64,000 bases of DNA from Rhabditoides inermis (Eukaryota; Nematoda; Chromadorea; Rhabditida; Rhabditidae). The first letter of the stretch is position 1. Every line of letters begins with the position of its first letter. Of this stretch, positions 43,105 to 51,957 are shown piece by piece. The stretch covers positions 310,001 through 374,000 of the forward strand of contig CAWZYM010000401.1 in NCBI GenBank assembly GCA_963966185.1, given 5' to 3'. The translations under genes were made by a program, and so were the position numbers. The notes beneath the pieces were generated by a model. It did no database searches, was not told the DNA's origin, and worked only from the letters and a program-made list of their open reading frames with translations.

Positions 43105-43553
43105 TCTCTCTTTTCCTCTCTCTCTCTCTCTCTCACTCTCTCTCTCACTCTCACCCCCTCTCATCCCTCCCTCTGCAGATCCGCAACGTGTCCCGTCTGC
43201 TGGAGTACCTGCACCGTCAATGTCCGCAGCTGCGCTTTGTGTCGCTGATCGGCAACCCCGGCTGGCCGCACCCGCTCTCCGGCGCGTCAACGGACACGTA
43301 CCGCCAGTACCGCAAGACCACGTGCCACCAGCTGGCGAAGCTGGTGTTCCTGGATGGGGAGGCGGTGGTGCGCGGCTCGCGGTGCAGCAGCCGGCGCTCC
43401 ACGCCCCTCTCCTCCACCACCGCATCGCCGCTGTCCTCGACGAAGTCGTCTCCGGCCGGCTCGCGCTGCCAGTCGCGCTCCGTCTCCATGCAGGCCGCCC
43501 TCTCGGACAGCCTCGAGTCGAGCGACGACGACGAGGGCTCTATAGGTGCCTAA
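41968..43553 (+). CDS. Leucine-rich-repeat protein of the LRMDA (C10orf11) type
   Basis: Four phase-compatible exons (41968-42018, 42072-42127, 42912-43047, 43179-43553) give 205 residues. The N-terminal half carries short leucine-rich repeats: LKSVDVSHQGLHILPRVV, IEHLIADGNLLNENSF, and HLQTLSLNNCQIRNVSRLLE. Then comes an LRRcap-like closing block, CPQLRFVSLIGNPGWPHPLS ... YRQYRKTTCHQLAKLVFLDG. This arrangement is that of leucine-rich melanocyte differentiation-associated protein and relatives. The C-terminal 75 residues are Ser/Thr/Arg-rich and probably disordered, ending SSDDDEGSIGA. An in-frame TAG lies upstream of the chosen ATG. Function unknown; the family assignment is by pattern only. 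The start exon is the least certain part. Confidence 0.75.
42390..42762. repeat. Inverted minisatellite (CACCA/TGGTG) between 13-bp direct repeats
   Basis: Inside the LRR-gene intron 42128-42911, about 110 bases of CACCAYCACAC units (42411-42521) face about 180 bases of the complementary GTGTGGTGGTGTGG type (42559-42737) across a short spacer, so a long imperfect hairpin is possible. The whole array is bracketed by identical CTAAAATTAGGCA at 42390-42402 and 42750-42762. TTTCCTAT occurs twice in the right arm. Confidence 0.85.
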
Positions 43554-43970
43554 CATCGTATCACCCCAGTAGCCGTAGACTGCTAGCGTACTCGGCCGCG
43601 CTCTCCTCTTCCGCCCACAACTTGTGACAATCACAGTGTATTCGTAGTAGTGTGCGTGTAGCGTAGCGGAGCGTTGCCGTGTACATATTGTATATATTTA
43701 ACCATTGCGTACCCTTACCACCACCATATTGTTGCCACACCATACCCGATAAAGAGATTTTTTTTCTGTTTTTGTTGGGGGGAGAAGCGCAATGTGCTAT
43801 GCGCATAGTGGAGTGAAACGCGAGAGAAGCCATGCACGCGACGAGAAAATAAACAAGAATAAACAAGAAAATAAACAAGTAAACAACGGTATTTACAAAA
43901 TGTGTATATAATTACGAAACGTTGTGAGCAATAGGCGATGACGAATGAATGAGATCTATACGTTTTTCCG
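43554..43970. other. Convergent 3' region
   Basis: About 420 bases between the stop of the LRR gene (+) and the stop of the PPSY membrane-protein gene (-). It holds both 3' UTRs. A plus-strand AATAAA-containing run (about 43846-43875, AAATAAACAAG repeated) is the only poly(A)-like signal noticed. No gene supported. Confidence 0.45.
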
Positions 43971-44784
43971 TTAGTAGACGGTGACTTGTCGTACTTCGAA
44001 AGTCTCTTCGAGAAGACGTGGTTGATGCCGAGGGAGGTGCTTCGTCGGGCTGAAGTTTTGCAGGTCAAAGGAAGTGGATCACGGATGTTGTGAACAAGTC
44101 AACGAATCAAGTCGAGTGAATTATCAGCGTTCGTGTAAGCCGGTGAAAAGCGACCCAGATCAAAATCTAACGATAAGATAATTGAACTACAATAGTCTTA
44201 CCGAGTCGCGTGCTCCTTGAGATCTGTGGCCTCGGAGTAGGAGGGCGGTAGGTCAACGGGAAGGAAGTGACGATTCTGGTACGCCATCTGATAGCCCACT
44301 CTACCTTCAGGGTCGATGATAACGATTTCGGAAGCTGGTTTTTCACTGAAAAAAAGTTTGATGAGCATATGACATGTTTTTCGTCGTGATTTTCAATCTC
44401 TAATGTTTCTCGCGCCGAGTTTCCGCGAATTGCACGGCCGTATGTGCGCACACTACTAATTCCCGCCTGCTGTTTTGCCCGGCGGCTTTGCGACTGCTCT
44501 GACAAGTCCTTCTTCCCCCTTTTCTTTTCCCCGAAATAGGCATAACACAGGATGAAATTCAGCTATACAAAATCAACGTAGTGAATAGGATATCCTGTAT
44601 AGGGTATCCCCGCAGAGTACTCTCTTGAATCGGGGGCTACGAAACAAACTCACCCCGCTAGGACGAGGTCAATTTGCGAGTACTCGTGGTCGATAGAGTA
44701 GTGGGCTCTTCGAACGCAGGCTATCACGCCGAGTATGGCGAATATCACAGCAGGAGTGATGAATCCGATCAATAAGTAGTACAT
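43971..44784 (-). CDS. Small single-pass membrane protein with a PPSY motif (5' end not resolved)
   Basis: Three phase-compatible exons (44654-44784, 44202-44345, 43971-44049) give at least 117 residues. The first visible exon encodes MYYLLIGFITPAVIFAILGV then IACVRRAH, one strong membrane span followed by basic residues, the positive-inside pattern of a type I or III protein. The cytoplasmic part has EKPASEIVIIDPEGRVGYQ and then FLPVDLPPSYSEA, a PPxY motif of the kind bound by WW-domain proteins such as Nedd4 ligases. The C terminus is EVRQVTVY. The architecture recalls CYYR1/WBP1-like proteins, which have a Cys/Tyr-rich ectodomain before the span. A fitting upstream exon is at 45546-45596, but no signal-peptide exon was identified, so the true start is unknown. 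Confidence 0.7.
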
Positions 44785-44820
44785 CTGAAAGGCGAGTGGC
44801 GGGTGCATGGAGAGGGAGGA

Positions 44821-44985
44821 ATAATAAATAACAATAAGTTTATTACCGTGTACATTTGGAGAAACAGTTCAATACAGCAAAATGAGCAATGGCATACGGT
44901 ATGAGAAAAAAGTGTAAAATGATACAGAAAGCATCGAATGTTGACTACAGTCTACGAATCTTGAAAATGAAGATTTGCAATAAGA
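44821..44985. repeat. Interspersed repeat, uninterrupted copy
   Basis: Begins with an (AAT)n-rich end and ATAAGTTTATTACCGTGTAC, continues through CATTTGGAGAAACAGTTCAA and TACAGCAAAATGAGCAATGG, and ends near CTACGAATCTTGAAAATG. The same sequence is found at 56403-56905, where it is split by another element. Family unknown; no coding capacity. Confidence 0.85.
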
Positions 44986-45545
44986 AATAACAGTAGCTCT
45001 TCGAATGAGTCAGAAGAGTAGCAGTGTCTCGCTCGGATAGACAATGGCAATAGGCAATAGGGGAGGAGGAAGTGAGGACTACTCTAGTGAAACACTCGAT
45101 CTTTGTCACACATGTAATTACCGTGTGGTTGGAATGTACTCACACACACACACACGCGCGCATAAACAATCCTTGCCGGACACAAATAACGGGCTAACGA
45201 ACCCAATAAGGCTCGGAGACCATGGCGAAGAAAGGAGGGCAGGAAGAAAGTGAGAGCGCACGTGTTAGGAGTGATCTGGGAGAGAATGAACAGAGAAGGG
45301 GTTGGAGCGAGGCGGGAGACAGTCATTTCGCGCTTCTTGCCCCACATCTCCCTCTCCCGCAGAGGGCTCTCAGGTTGCATTCCGGCAACCGCCTCTCAGG
45401 CCTTCGAATTGCACACATAAATGAGGGAATCGGAGAGAGAGAATATCGGACGGTTGCAGGGGTACGGTGTGCTAGTAGTCACAGAAGGTAGAGATGAATA
45501 AGGGGGGGAGGGAGAGAGAGGGAGGGGAAGAGAGACGAGACTCAC

Positions 45546-45596
45546 ACAGGATATATAGCCGTAGCACACCCGTCGCGGCAACCGCACACACACAAA
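45546..45596 (-). CDS. Candidate upstream exon of the PPSY membrane protein (Cys/Tyr-rich)
   Basis: Bounded by GTTAGTCAG and a GTGAGT donor. The frame that ends in phase 0, and so joins the next exon (44784) in phase, reads FVCVRLPRRVCYGYISC. Cysteines and tyrosines directly before a membrane span would fit a CYYR1-like ectodomain. Length (51 bases) and composition give little statistical support, and a second frame is also open, so this is only a candidate. Confidence 0.3.
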
Positions 45597-45708
45597 CTGA
45601 CTAACAGATAAAATGCATAAACAACGAACGAACGGGACGGGTGCGAGAGAGAAAAAAAAACGCCAATTTCACGCACACCACCGTCTGTCCTCGGAGTTTT
45701 GTAGTCAT

Positions 45709-45752
<44 letters not shown>

Positions 45753-46451
45753 CGCACCTGGTGAATGTATGCAAATGCGAGGGAGAGAATGCGGAAATGT
45801 ATACAAGATGAGGTGAGGTAGCGTGGAGACGCGGGTGTGGGGGAGAGATAGAGATGGCAGCGACTAGAGAGTACATGGGATTCAATTTGGAGTGGACTCT
45901 CCCGCCGCCGCTGCCGCCGCCGCCGCCGCTGTGAGAATTCATTGAGATTAGCCCCACGCACTCTCTAAATGAGTGAGCGTGCGTCTGCAGAACAATGCCA
46001 CGATACTACACTCTCTCCCCAAGCATTGCCTCCCAGTATCCGCAAACAGGCGGGCAGCGACTCGCAAAATTGAGTCGTCGTCGTCGTCCTCGGAACTTTG
46101 GCCATGCAAGGAGGGAGAGGCAACTAGTTACTACTGCCCACATTACGCCCAGCGATGCCGCACGCAATCCAACCAGAGGAAAAGAAAGAGCGGCACGTGA
46201 GAGATGTGCAGAGGTGTGCACAACCCACACAACACACAGGTGCACATAACAAGTGAGGATGGAAGCAAATGCGAATCCCTGTTGAGTCCTGGGAAAGGGG
46301 TGGATCGGGTGTCCTCTCCTCTTTCCATCCAGACACTGTCCCTAAAGTACGCCGCCTTTTTCCGCCGGCTAATTGGAGTGCAATTACAGAGATATGACAA
46401 AACATAAGCATACATGTGCACTCATCGCCGGGCGGAAATAAGTTGGCTCGG

Positions 46452-46498
<47 letters not shown>

Positions 46499-46807
46499 TT
46501 TCTTCCTTACTCACTCAGTCAGATGGTAAATAGTGCGTACATAAGTGGGAAGAGTTGGTCGCCGCGAAAGGCGGAAGAGAGTGAAGCAGTGAAGTGAGTA
46601 TAAAGGGAAATGGAGGAAACTTTGAGGGAAAACAAAGCGGTGAACCGAGGAAGGGAACGAGGAGACGAACAGAGTGAGGGAAGAAGGGGGAGGGGTGGGA
46701 GAGTGAAGATGTTATTTTGCAGATATGGCATATGCGAATCGCGACGTCGAAATTCGATTGCCGCCAGGCGTTTCTTTCGATCTCGAGAGGAGTCTTCTTT
46801 CTTGTTT

Positions 46808-46839
<32 letters not shown>

Positions 46840-47299
46840 TGTATGACTCTTCCTATTTCACTCTATCTTGCTCTCCATACACTTTAGCGTTAGTCAGTCA
46901 GGCTAATATGTTATTCTGAAGTAGCGAGATTGAACACTACTTATTCAGACTAAAACGTGAGAGTGAAGAAGACATCAGTGAATTCGCATACTGTTACGTT
47001 CTCCTCTGCCGGACCCATTTCCGTAAAACAGTGCACTGGTCTCACTCGCTTTCCTCTTGTTTTGGAGCGGATTTCTCCTCTTTCCCTCTTAATCCGTCCG
47101 GAAAAAGAGTGAGTGAGTGAGAGATAGATAGATAGTGAGAGATATACATCTATTCACCCCCGTGATCGTCTCACATCCGCGCACATCGCGGGTAGGGCGA
47201 GAGAGCGGCGAGAGAGCGTGCGGCAGCGAGAGCGCGCAGACAACAACCACCTACCAAAACATGTTAGTCGAATGTTAGGGTGATAGCCATCTGCGCCGC

Positions 47300-47308
47300 T
47301 ATATAAGG
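47300..47308 (+). promoter_or_regulatory. TATA box of the collagen gene
   Basis: TATATAAGG lies 177 bases upstream of the collagen ATG, in a GC-rich setting with palindromic surroundings (GCGCCGC before, GCGAAGCGGCGC after). A start near 47330 would leave about 145 bases before the coding start, part of which may be removed at the acceptor CCTTGCAG (47469-47476). Confidence 0.6.
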
Positions 47309-47476
47309 AGCGAAGCGGCGCGGCAATAGCATCGCAGTAATCGCGCAACAACAACCACCACTTCTAGTTCAACTACTCTCAAATACATTTCATCATATTC
47401 TATTAACTATCCACTCTCATAAAGTCTACTGTACTGTACAATGATTTACCGTACTCCGTTACCGTACCCCTTGCAG

Positions 47477-47778
47477 ATGGGTCGGACGAGCGCGCAACTC
47501 GCCTCCTTTTCCGCGATGGCTATGAGCGGGGTCGCTCTCGTCTCCGTGCTCTGCTACATGCCCTACATGCTCAAGCGCATGGACGACGTGCGCGACTCGC
47601 TCAAGGTACGGTAGAGTACTGTACCTGGTGGTACTATGGTTACGGTACTTTCTCCAGATTCACAACGACGAGTTTCTGTCGATGGAGCAGAACGCGCGAT
47701 TCGAGATGCGTCAGCTGCGCGGAGGAGTGAGCATCGCCGCCCGGCCGAAGAGGCAGGCGCAGGCGCAGTGCTGTGAGT

Positions 47779-47824
<46 letters not shown>

Positions 47825-48499
47825 CTCCACATCTAACCCCCTCTCCTTGCAGCGTGCGACTTCCAGGACCGTTGCCCGGCCGGCGTCGCCGGCAAGCCGG
47901 GCGCGCCTGGCATGGACGGCATCCCGGGACAGACGGGCGCGCCCGGCACGCAGGGTCTGCCCGGCATCATCCCGCCCAGCGACAAGAAGTACGACGGCGG
48001 CTGCCGGCAGTGTCCGCCGGGCGCGCCCGGCCAGCCCGGCTACCCGGGTCCGATGGGCGAGATGGGCAGACCGGGAGACGCGGGACGCGACGGCGAGGCC
48101 GGCCGGCCCGGCAGCAACGGCATCCCCGGACAGCCGGGAGAGCGCGGACAGGACGGTAAGCAGGGCAGCGACGGACCCGCCGGCTCGCCGGGACAGGAGG
48201 GCGTGCGCGGCTCCAAGGGCGCCACCGGACCCAAGGGCGCGCCCGGCGACAACGGACCCAAGGGCAACCCGGGCTACGGCGGACGCGACGGCAACAACGG
48301 ACCGATGGGCACGATGGGACCGATGGGACCGGCCGGAGCGCCGGGCAACGATGGATACGCGGGACAGATGGGACATCCGGGCACGGAGGGTATGCCGGGA
48401 GAGGACGCCGGCTACTGCAAGTGCCCGACGCGCGCCGCCGCCAAGGCAGTGGTCCGCAAGAAGGTCGTCGCCCGCGAGCGCCGCAACGACGACAACTAA
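47477..48499 (+). CDS. Cuticle collagen
   Basis: Nematode exoskeleton collagen secreted by the hypodermis. Three exons (47477-47605, 47658-47772, 47853-48499) give 296 residues. The N terminus is a Col_cuticle_N domain with a signal-anchor stretch (AMAMSGVALVSVLCYMPYML), then KRMDDVRDSLKIHNDEFLSM. A furin/KPC-type site RPKR lies at 72-75. Then come cysteine clusters CSCDFQDRC and GGCRQC flanking Gly-X-Y repeats, a long Gly-X-Y region with few breaks (for example GAPGQPGYPGPMGEMGRPGD), and a closing YCKCPTRAAAK before a basic tail. The ATG follows an acceptor-like CCTTGCAG directly. An in-frame ATG at 47441 would add 12 residues if that CAG is not used. The exact subfamily (col or dpy class) cannot be decided by eye. 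Confidence 0.93.
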
Positions 48500-48529
48500 A
48501 CGCGTGTGCTCCTGTGCCGTGCTCTATGA

Positions 48530-48535
48530 AATAAA
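48530..48535 (+). terminator. Poly(A) signal of the collagen gene
   Basis: AATAAA about 30 bases after the stop codon, the expected spacing for a short nematode 3' UTR. Confidence 0.75.
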
Positions 48536-49369
48536 TTATCTGCATTCAACGGTGCTGGCAGTGTTGAGATTATTGTGTTGAGATTATTACCTGATACGAA
48601 TCGAGTTGAAACATTTTGATAGTAAAGATGATGTTTAGGGAAAATTTTGAGCGCAGTGTTCTATGGCAGACAAATAGCTTCGAAACCATTTCTAAACAAT
48701 TTTCATCGTCTTTCATGTATCATTGTCTTGTCACACAGAATGAGGCGAAATGGAGACTTTCAACACTGACGTCGGCCGACCTGCCTGTAAGATACTATGG
48801 AGCTGTTCAAGAAAAGATACTGCTGATAGGAAAGGACGACACGGCTTCCCGCATTTCGCTGACACTGATCAACAAGGCAATTCGATCTGCCATCGAGAAT
48901 GTGAAGAAACGACTTGTATCGCACTATATTTGATAGGAATCACGTCGAAAGGGCTTTACAACACATTTTTTTCGGCACAACATGGTTACATGGAAAGCAT
49001 TGCGTTGATGTCGTAGTGACATCGTTGTCTTTTTCGAAAGTTTTTTTTCTTTTCCTTTTCTGCATCGCGCGGTCGGTTCGAAATGATTTTCCCCCAGTAC
49101 CCTTTAGCAGGGCGGGGAACAGCTCATCGAGATCGCAGTCATCCTAGCCCGCCGAGCGTACATTTGTGGATTGTAATGGAAGACAATGAACAACCGGAGT
49201 GCCACTGTTGTGGTATACCGTGTGCACTTGTTGTATAGTCAGGATATAGCGATTCTGGATACTTAAATGATTGATTAATTGTTAATTAAAAAATAGCTTG
49301 TTTCGAAATAAAAAAAAAATCATTTCTCCAGTTTTTTTTTTACTAATCTGTTGGTTGTCCCGCTGTAGG
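48536..49369. other. Spacer after the collagen
   Basis: About 830 bases. The second copy of the short dispersed repeat is at 49228-49280 (GTATAGTCAGGATATAGCGA). A 105-codon plus-strand open frame (48616-48933) has no signal, membrane or motif features and no obvious splice partners, so it is not called. Confidence 0.5.
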
Positions 49370-49388
49370 ATGAAGATTGTCGCTGTAA

Positions 49389-49437
<49 letters not shown>

Positions 49438-51697
49438 CCCCCTTCTATCACACATAACATTCATCCGCTCGTCGTCCTCCTCGTCGTCCTCGTCATCCTG
49501 CTCGGGTTCGGCGCCGGATACTGTATGAAGATGTACATGCGGGTCGAGCGTCGGCTCATCGAGCAGCAATCTCACAGTAGGTCGACTAGCGGGGCTGGTA
49601 CTCCGTCGGCGTGAACGGCATCGAAGAGGCGGTCTCGATCGGGACTGTCGAACGCTGCCCGGAAGTCGACAAAGATGATAAAAGTCGGCTTCTTGAATCG
49701 AGCACGCAGTTCGACGAACAATTCGAAATGGTTCATATTCATATTTTTGTTGTTGTCTTGGTGTCTTGGATCCATCCATCGATTCAACTAAGAGTGGTCC
49801 TTCGAATATTGATCGATTATCGATCGGTCCTGAAAAAGTGAAGTGAGGTACAAAATAGACATGAAACGTATTGAAACAGACATGACAGCAAGACGGCTCG
49901 ATAATATAACTTGTTTTTGCTTTCATTTGTGAAAGCAGCACAAAATGACACAGAATCCAAGCATCTTCAAAAATCATGCGAAATACGGCAAGAATCGCAA
50001 TGAAACGTTATTCAAACAACATATGGTGTACATTATTGTGCTACTTAAAACAAGAAAACAAAAAGAATTTTGAAAAACGGTGAAAAAATAACAAAATTCA
50101 AGCAAGTTTCATTGTCATCATGAGAACAGCTGTTTTCCCTCCGCATGTCGGGCAGGGCAAGTTGCCAGCAGTCAGACATTTATTAGTAAGATAGTTATTT
50201 TCGAGACCCAGATCATTTTCGCAGCACAATTACTTTCAAAGCCATTCTGAGGGCTATTCTGAAGGCAAAATGGCTTTCTGAGCCCATTCTCACACCTATT
50301 CTTTGAGTCATTCTGAGGGGTAAAAATGCATTCTGAGGGGTAATAATAGCTTTTCTGAAAGGTCAAAATCCACTCTGGTCGCTACTTTAAATACTATAAA
50401 TTGGGTTCTTGGGGCGAAAAGGTTCTTTGGGCGAAAAGAAAAGGTTGGGATTGTTTAATTGTTTAGCAGCTCCTTTACCAGCCATCGGGAACTGGAGGAG
50501 CATGTGGCGAGTGGGCACGCAGGTATATCGAACACACGATAAAGTGGAAGTTGTGATTAGGAAACTATGGTGAACAACACAGTTTTGGCTGCCGACACCT
50601 GATACCTATAGGTGTCTCCTATAGTTGCAGCTGTGAACAAAAGCTGTCTAGAATATGAGTCCGCTAGCGTTCGTTACTGAAAATACCAAATCGCGTCGAG
50701 GATATCAAAGAATTGCAGGACTAGCCGCGTTCTCTTGTGCTGTCTCTTCCGAGCCTTCCACCCCCTCACCATGTGAATTATTAGTGTGTATAGATTATTG
50801 ATGATATATTGTATTATATTATATGATATATTGATGATATTGATGATACGAGATGTATAGATTATGTATAGATTATAGATTACCCTCACCATTCCATGAA
50901 TGTGGACACATTACAGACAGGCACATCCCAACGGAGCCGAAGTGAGTACATATTGACTATCATAGTAAAGAGCTGAGTGATCCCACTCACTTCTGTTATA
51001 ACACTGATATTGTATAATTATATGTCACTCTCGTACTAATTAATTACTTTCCTATGCCATATTAGTTTAATTAATATAATCAATTATTATATATAGATAT
51101 TTATAATTAATATAATTAATATAATATATAAGTATTATTAATATATTGTTAGTATGTGTTCCCACCATCAATGATTCGACGCGGTGAACAGTGCGATTCA
51201 CAATTCACACAAAAAAAAACCTGAGGACGTGAAAAACGTTTAGGTCGTGACTAATATAAGTGCGTGCTAAGTACGTGCTAAATAGTTGTGCTCGATTCAG
51301 GCGGCGCAATCTCTGGTGTTCACCTATCCCGAAGATTTCGAGGAGGCGAGGGTGCGAGTGTTTGAGGAGATCATGGAGAGGAGCGTCAGATTGAACAAAC
51401 AGACTGGTTTGTAAAAGTGCGGTCAGTCTCTTCGGAATCAGTTCCGAATTGTTTCTGAAAAATCGCGAGGCATTCCGAAGGCGAAGTGTTCGGGAGTGTT
51501 TTTACTGATTTGCAGCCGAGGAGGAGATCCGGCGGAAGCGGAAGGCCGACCGAAACAAGCGACGCAGTGAACGGACGACAACATCAAGTTGCGGCCAGTC
51601 TCTTCGAAACACTTCCGAACATTTCGCCTTCGGAATGCCTCGCGATTCTTCAGAAACACGCAGTGAACGGACGACAACGGACGGGAATCGACATTGA
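49370..51697 (+). CDS. Uncertain multi-exon gene with a basic C terminus partly derived from a repeat element
   Basis: Three or four phase-compatible 3' exons are good: 50467-50522, 50917-50941, 51301-51406 and 51516-51697. They read ...GGACGEWARRQAHPNGAE, AAQSLVFTYPEDFEEARVRV then FEEIMERSVRLNKQT, then AEEEIRRKRKADRNKRRSER, an acidic helix followed by a strongly basic one. The 5' end is unclear. An ATG at 49370 after CTGTAG gives MKIVA and a GTAAGT donor in the right phase to join 50467 directly. Alternatively a hydrophobic stretch at 49462-49515 (HPLVVLLVVLVILLGFGAGY, then MKMYMRVERR) looks like a membrane span, but no AG acceptor precedes it because a (CT)n tract and a C run do. A base error in that tract could hide the true frame. 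The product is not recognised. Confidence 0.4.
49573..49760 (-). pseudogene. Reverse-transcriptase fragment (LINE relic)
   Basis: A minus-strand frame reads FVELRARFKKPTFIIFVDFR then AAFDSPDRDRLFDAVHADGV and PAPLVDLL, the first conserved blocks of a non-LTR reverse transcriptase around the FVDFxxAFDS motif. It stops at 49572 and has no catalytic YxDD block, so it is a fragment. It begins right after the possible exon ending near 49576. It differs from the longer element at 52615-54202. Confidence 0.7.
51416..51500 (+). mobile_element. Left part of an inverted-repeat element, in an intron
   Basis: Starts AAGTGCGGTCAGTCTCTTCG, the same terminus as the element at 37785-37972, and continues with GAATCAGTTCCGAATTGTTT and CGCGAGGCATTCCGAAGGCG before breaking off at GAGTGTTT, short of the other terminus. 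It occupies most of the 109-base intron between exons 51301-51406 and 51516-51697. Confidence 0.75.
51584..51657 (-). mobile_element. Right part of the same element, inside a coding exon
   Basis: AAGTTGCGGCCAGTCTCTTC followed by GAAACACTTCCGAACATTTC is the reverse complement of the right end of the element whose left end is at 51416-51500. It lies in the last exon of the gene at 49370-51697. Direct repeats of 21 bases (ACGCAGTGAACGGACGACAAC at 51562-51582 and 51658-51678) flank it at a 96-base offset, so the frame is kept and the exon gains 32 codons. Confidence 0.75.
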
Positions 51698-51957
51698 CCA
51701 ATACTGACAATCAACAATCAATACAATCAATACAATCAATCAATACTGACCATTGACCTTCCAAATCTCCTTGTCTTCCATATCGCTTATCTCATCACAT
51801 TGTTTATCACATAAACTCTCTACCAGGAAATGCAAGACAGGCAAATAAAGCGGGTGGACGGGAGAGGGGACAATATCATATCACAAAAGGCAACTAGTGA
51901 GCGGAGAGTGGTGGTGGTGGTGGCAATGGTGTGGTCCTCGTGGTCCTTCTGGCACGT

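Larger units (their letters stand above)
44785..47299. other. Spacer upstream of the PPSY gene and the collagen
   Basis: About 2.5 kb containing a short interspersed repeat (44821-44985), (GA)n and (CT)n tracts (45714-45750, 46457-46495, 46808-46835), a (GCC)n run (45901-45931) and possibly the missing 5' exons of the PPSY gene. Other open frames are low-complexity. Confidence 0.5.

Noticed and set aside
42942..43178. Ser/Leu and Arg/Glu repeat proteins over CT/GA tracts here and at about twenty other sites
   Set aside because: Artefacts of dinucleotide repeats, which lack stops in most frames.
47628..48581. Long overlapping frames on both strands of the collagen exon (317 and 221 codons)
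   Set aside because: Shadows of the high-GC Gly-X-Y coding sequence; only the collagen frame has family structure and correct splice phases.
48616..48933. 105-codon frame after the collagen
   Set aside because: No signal peptide, domain, splice partners or promoter feature; not distinguishable from chance.
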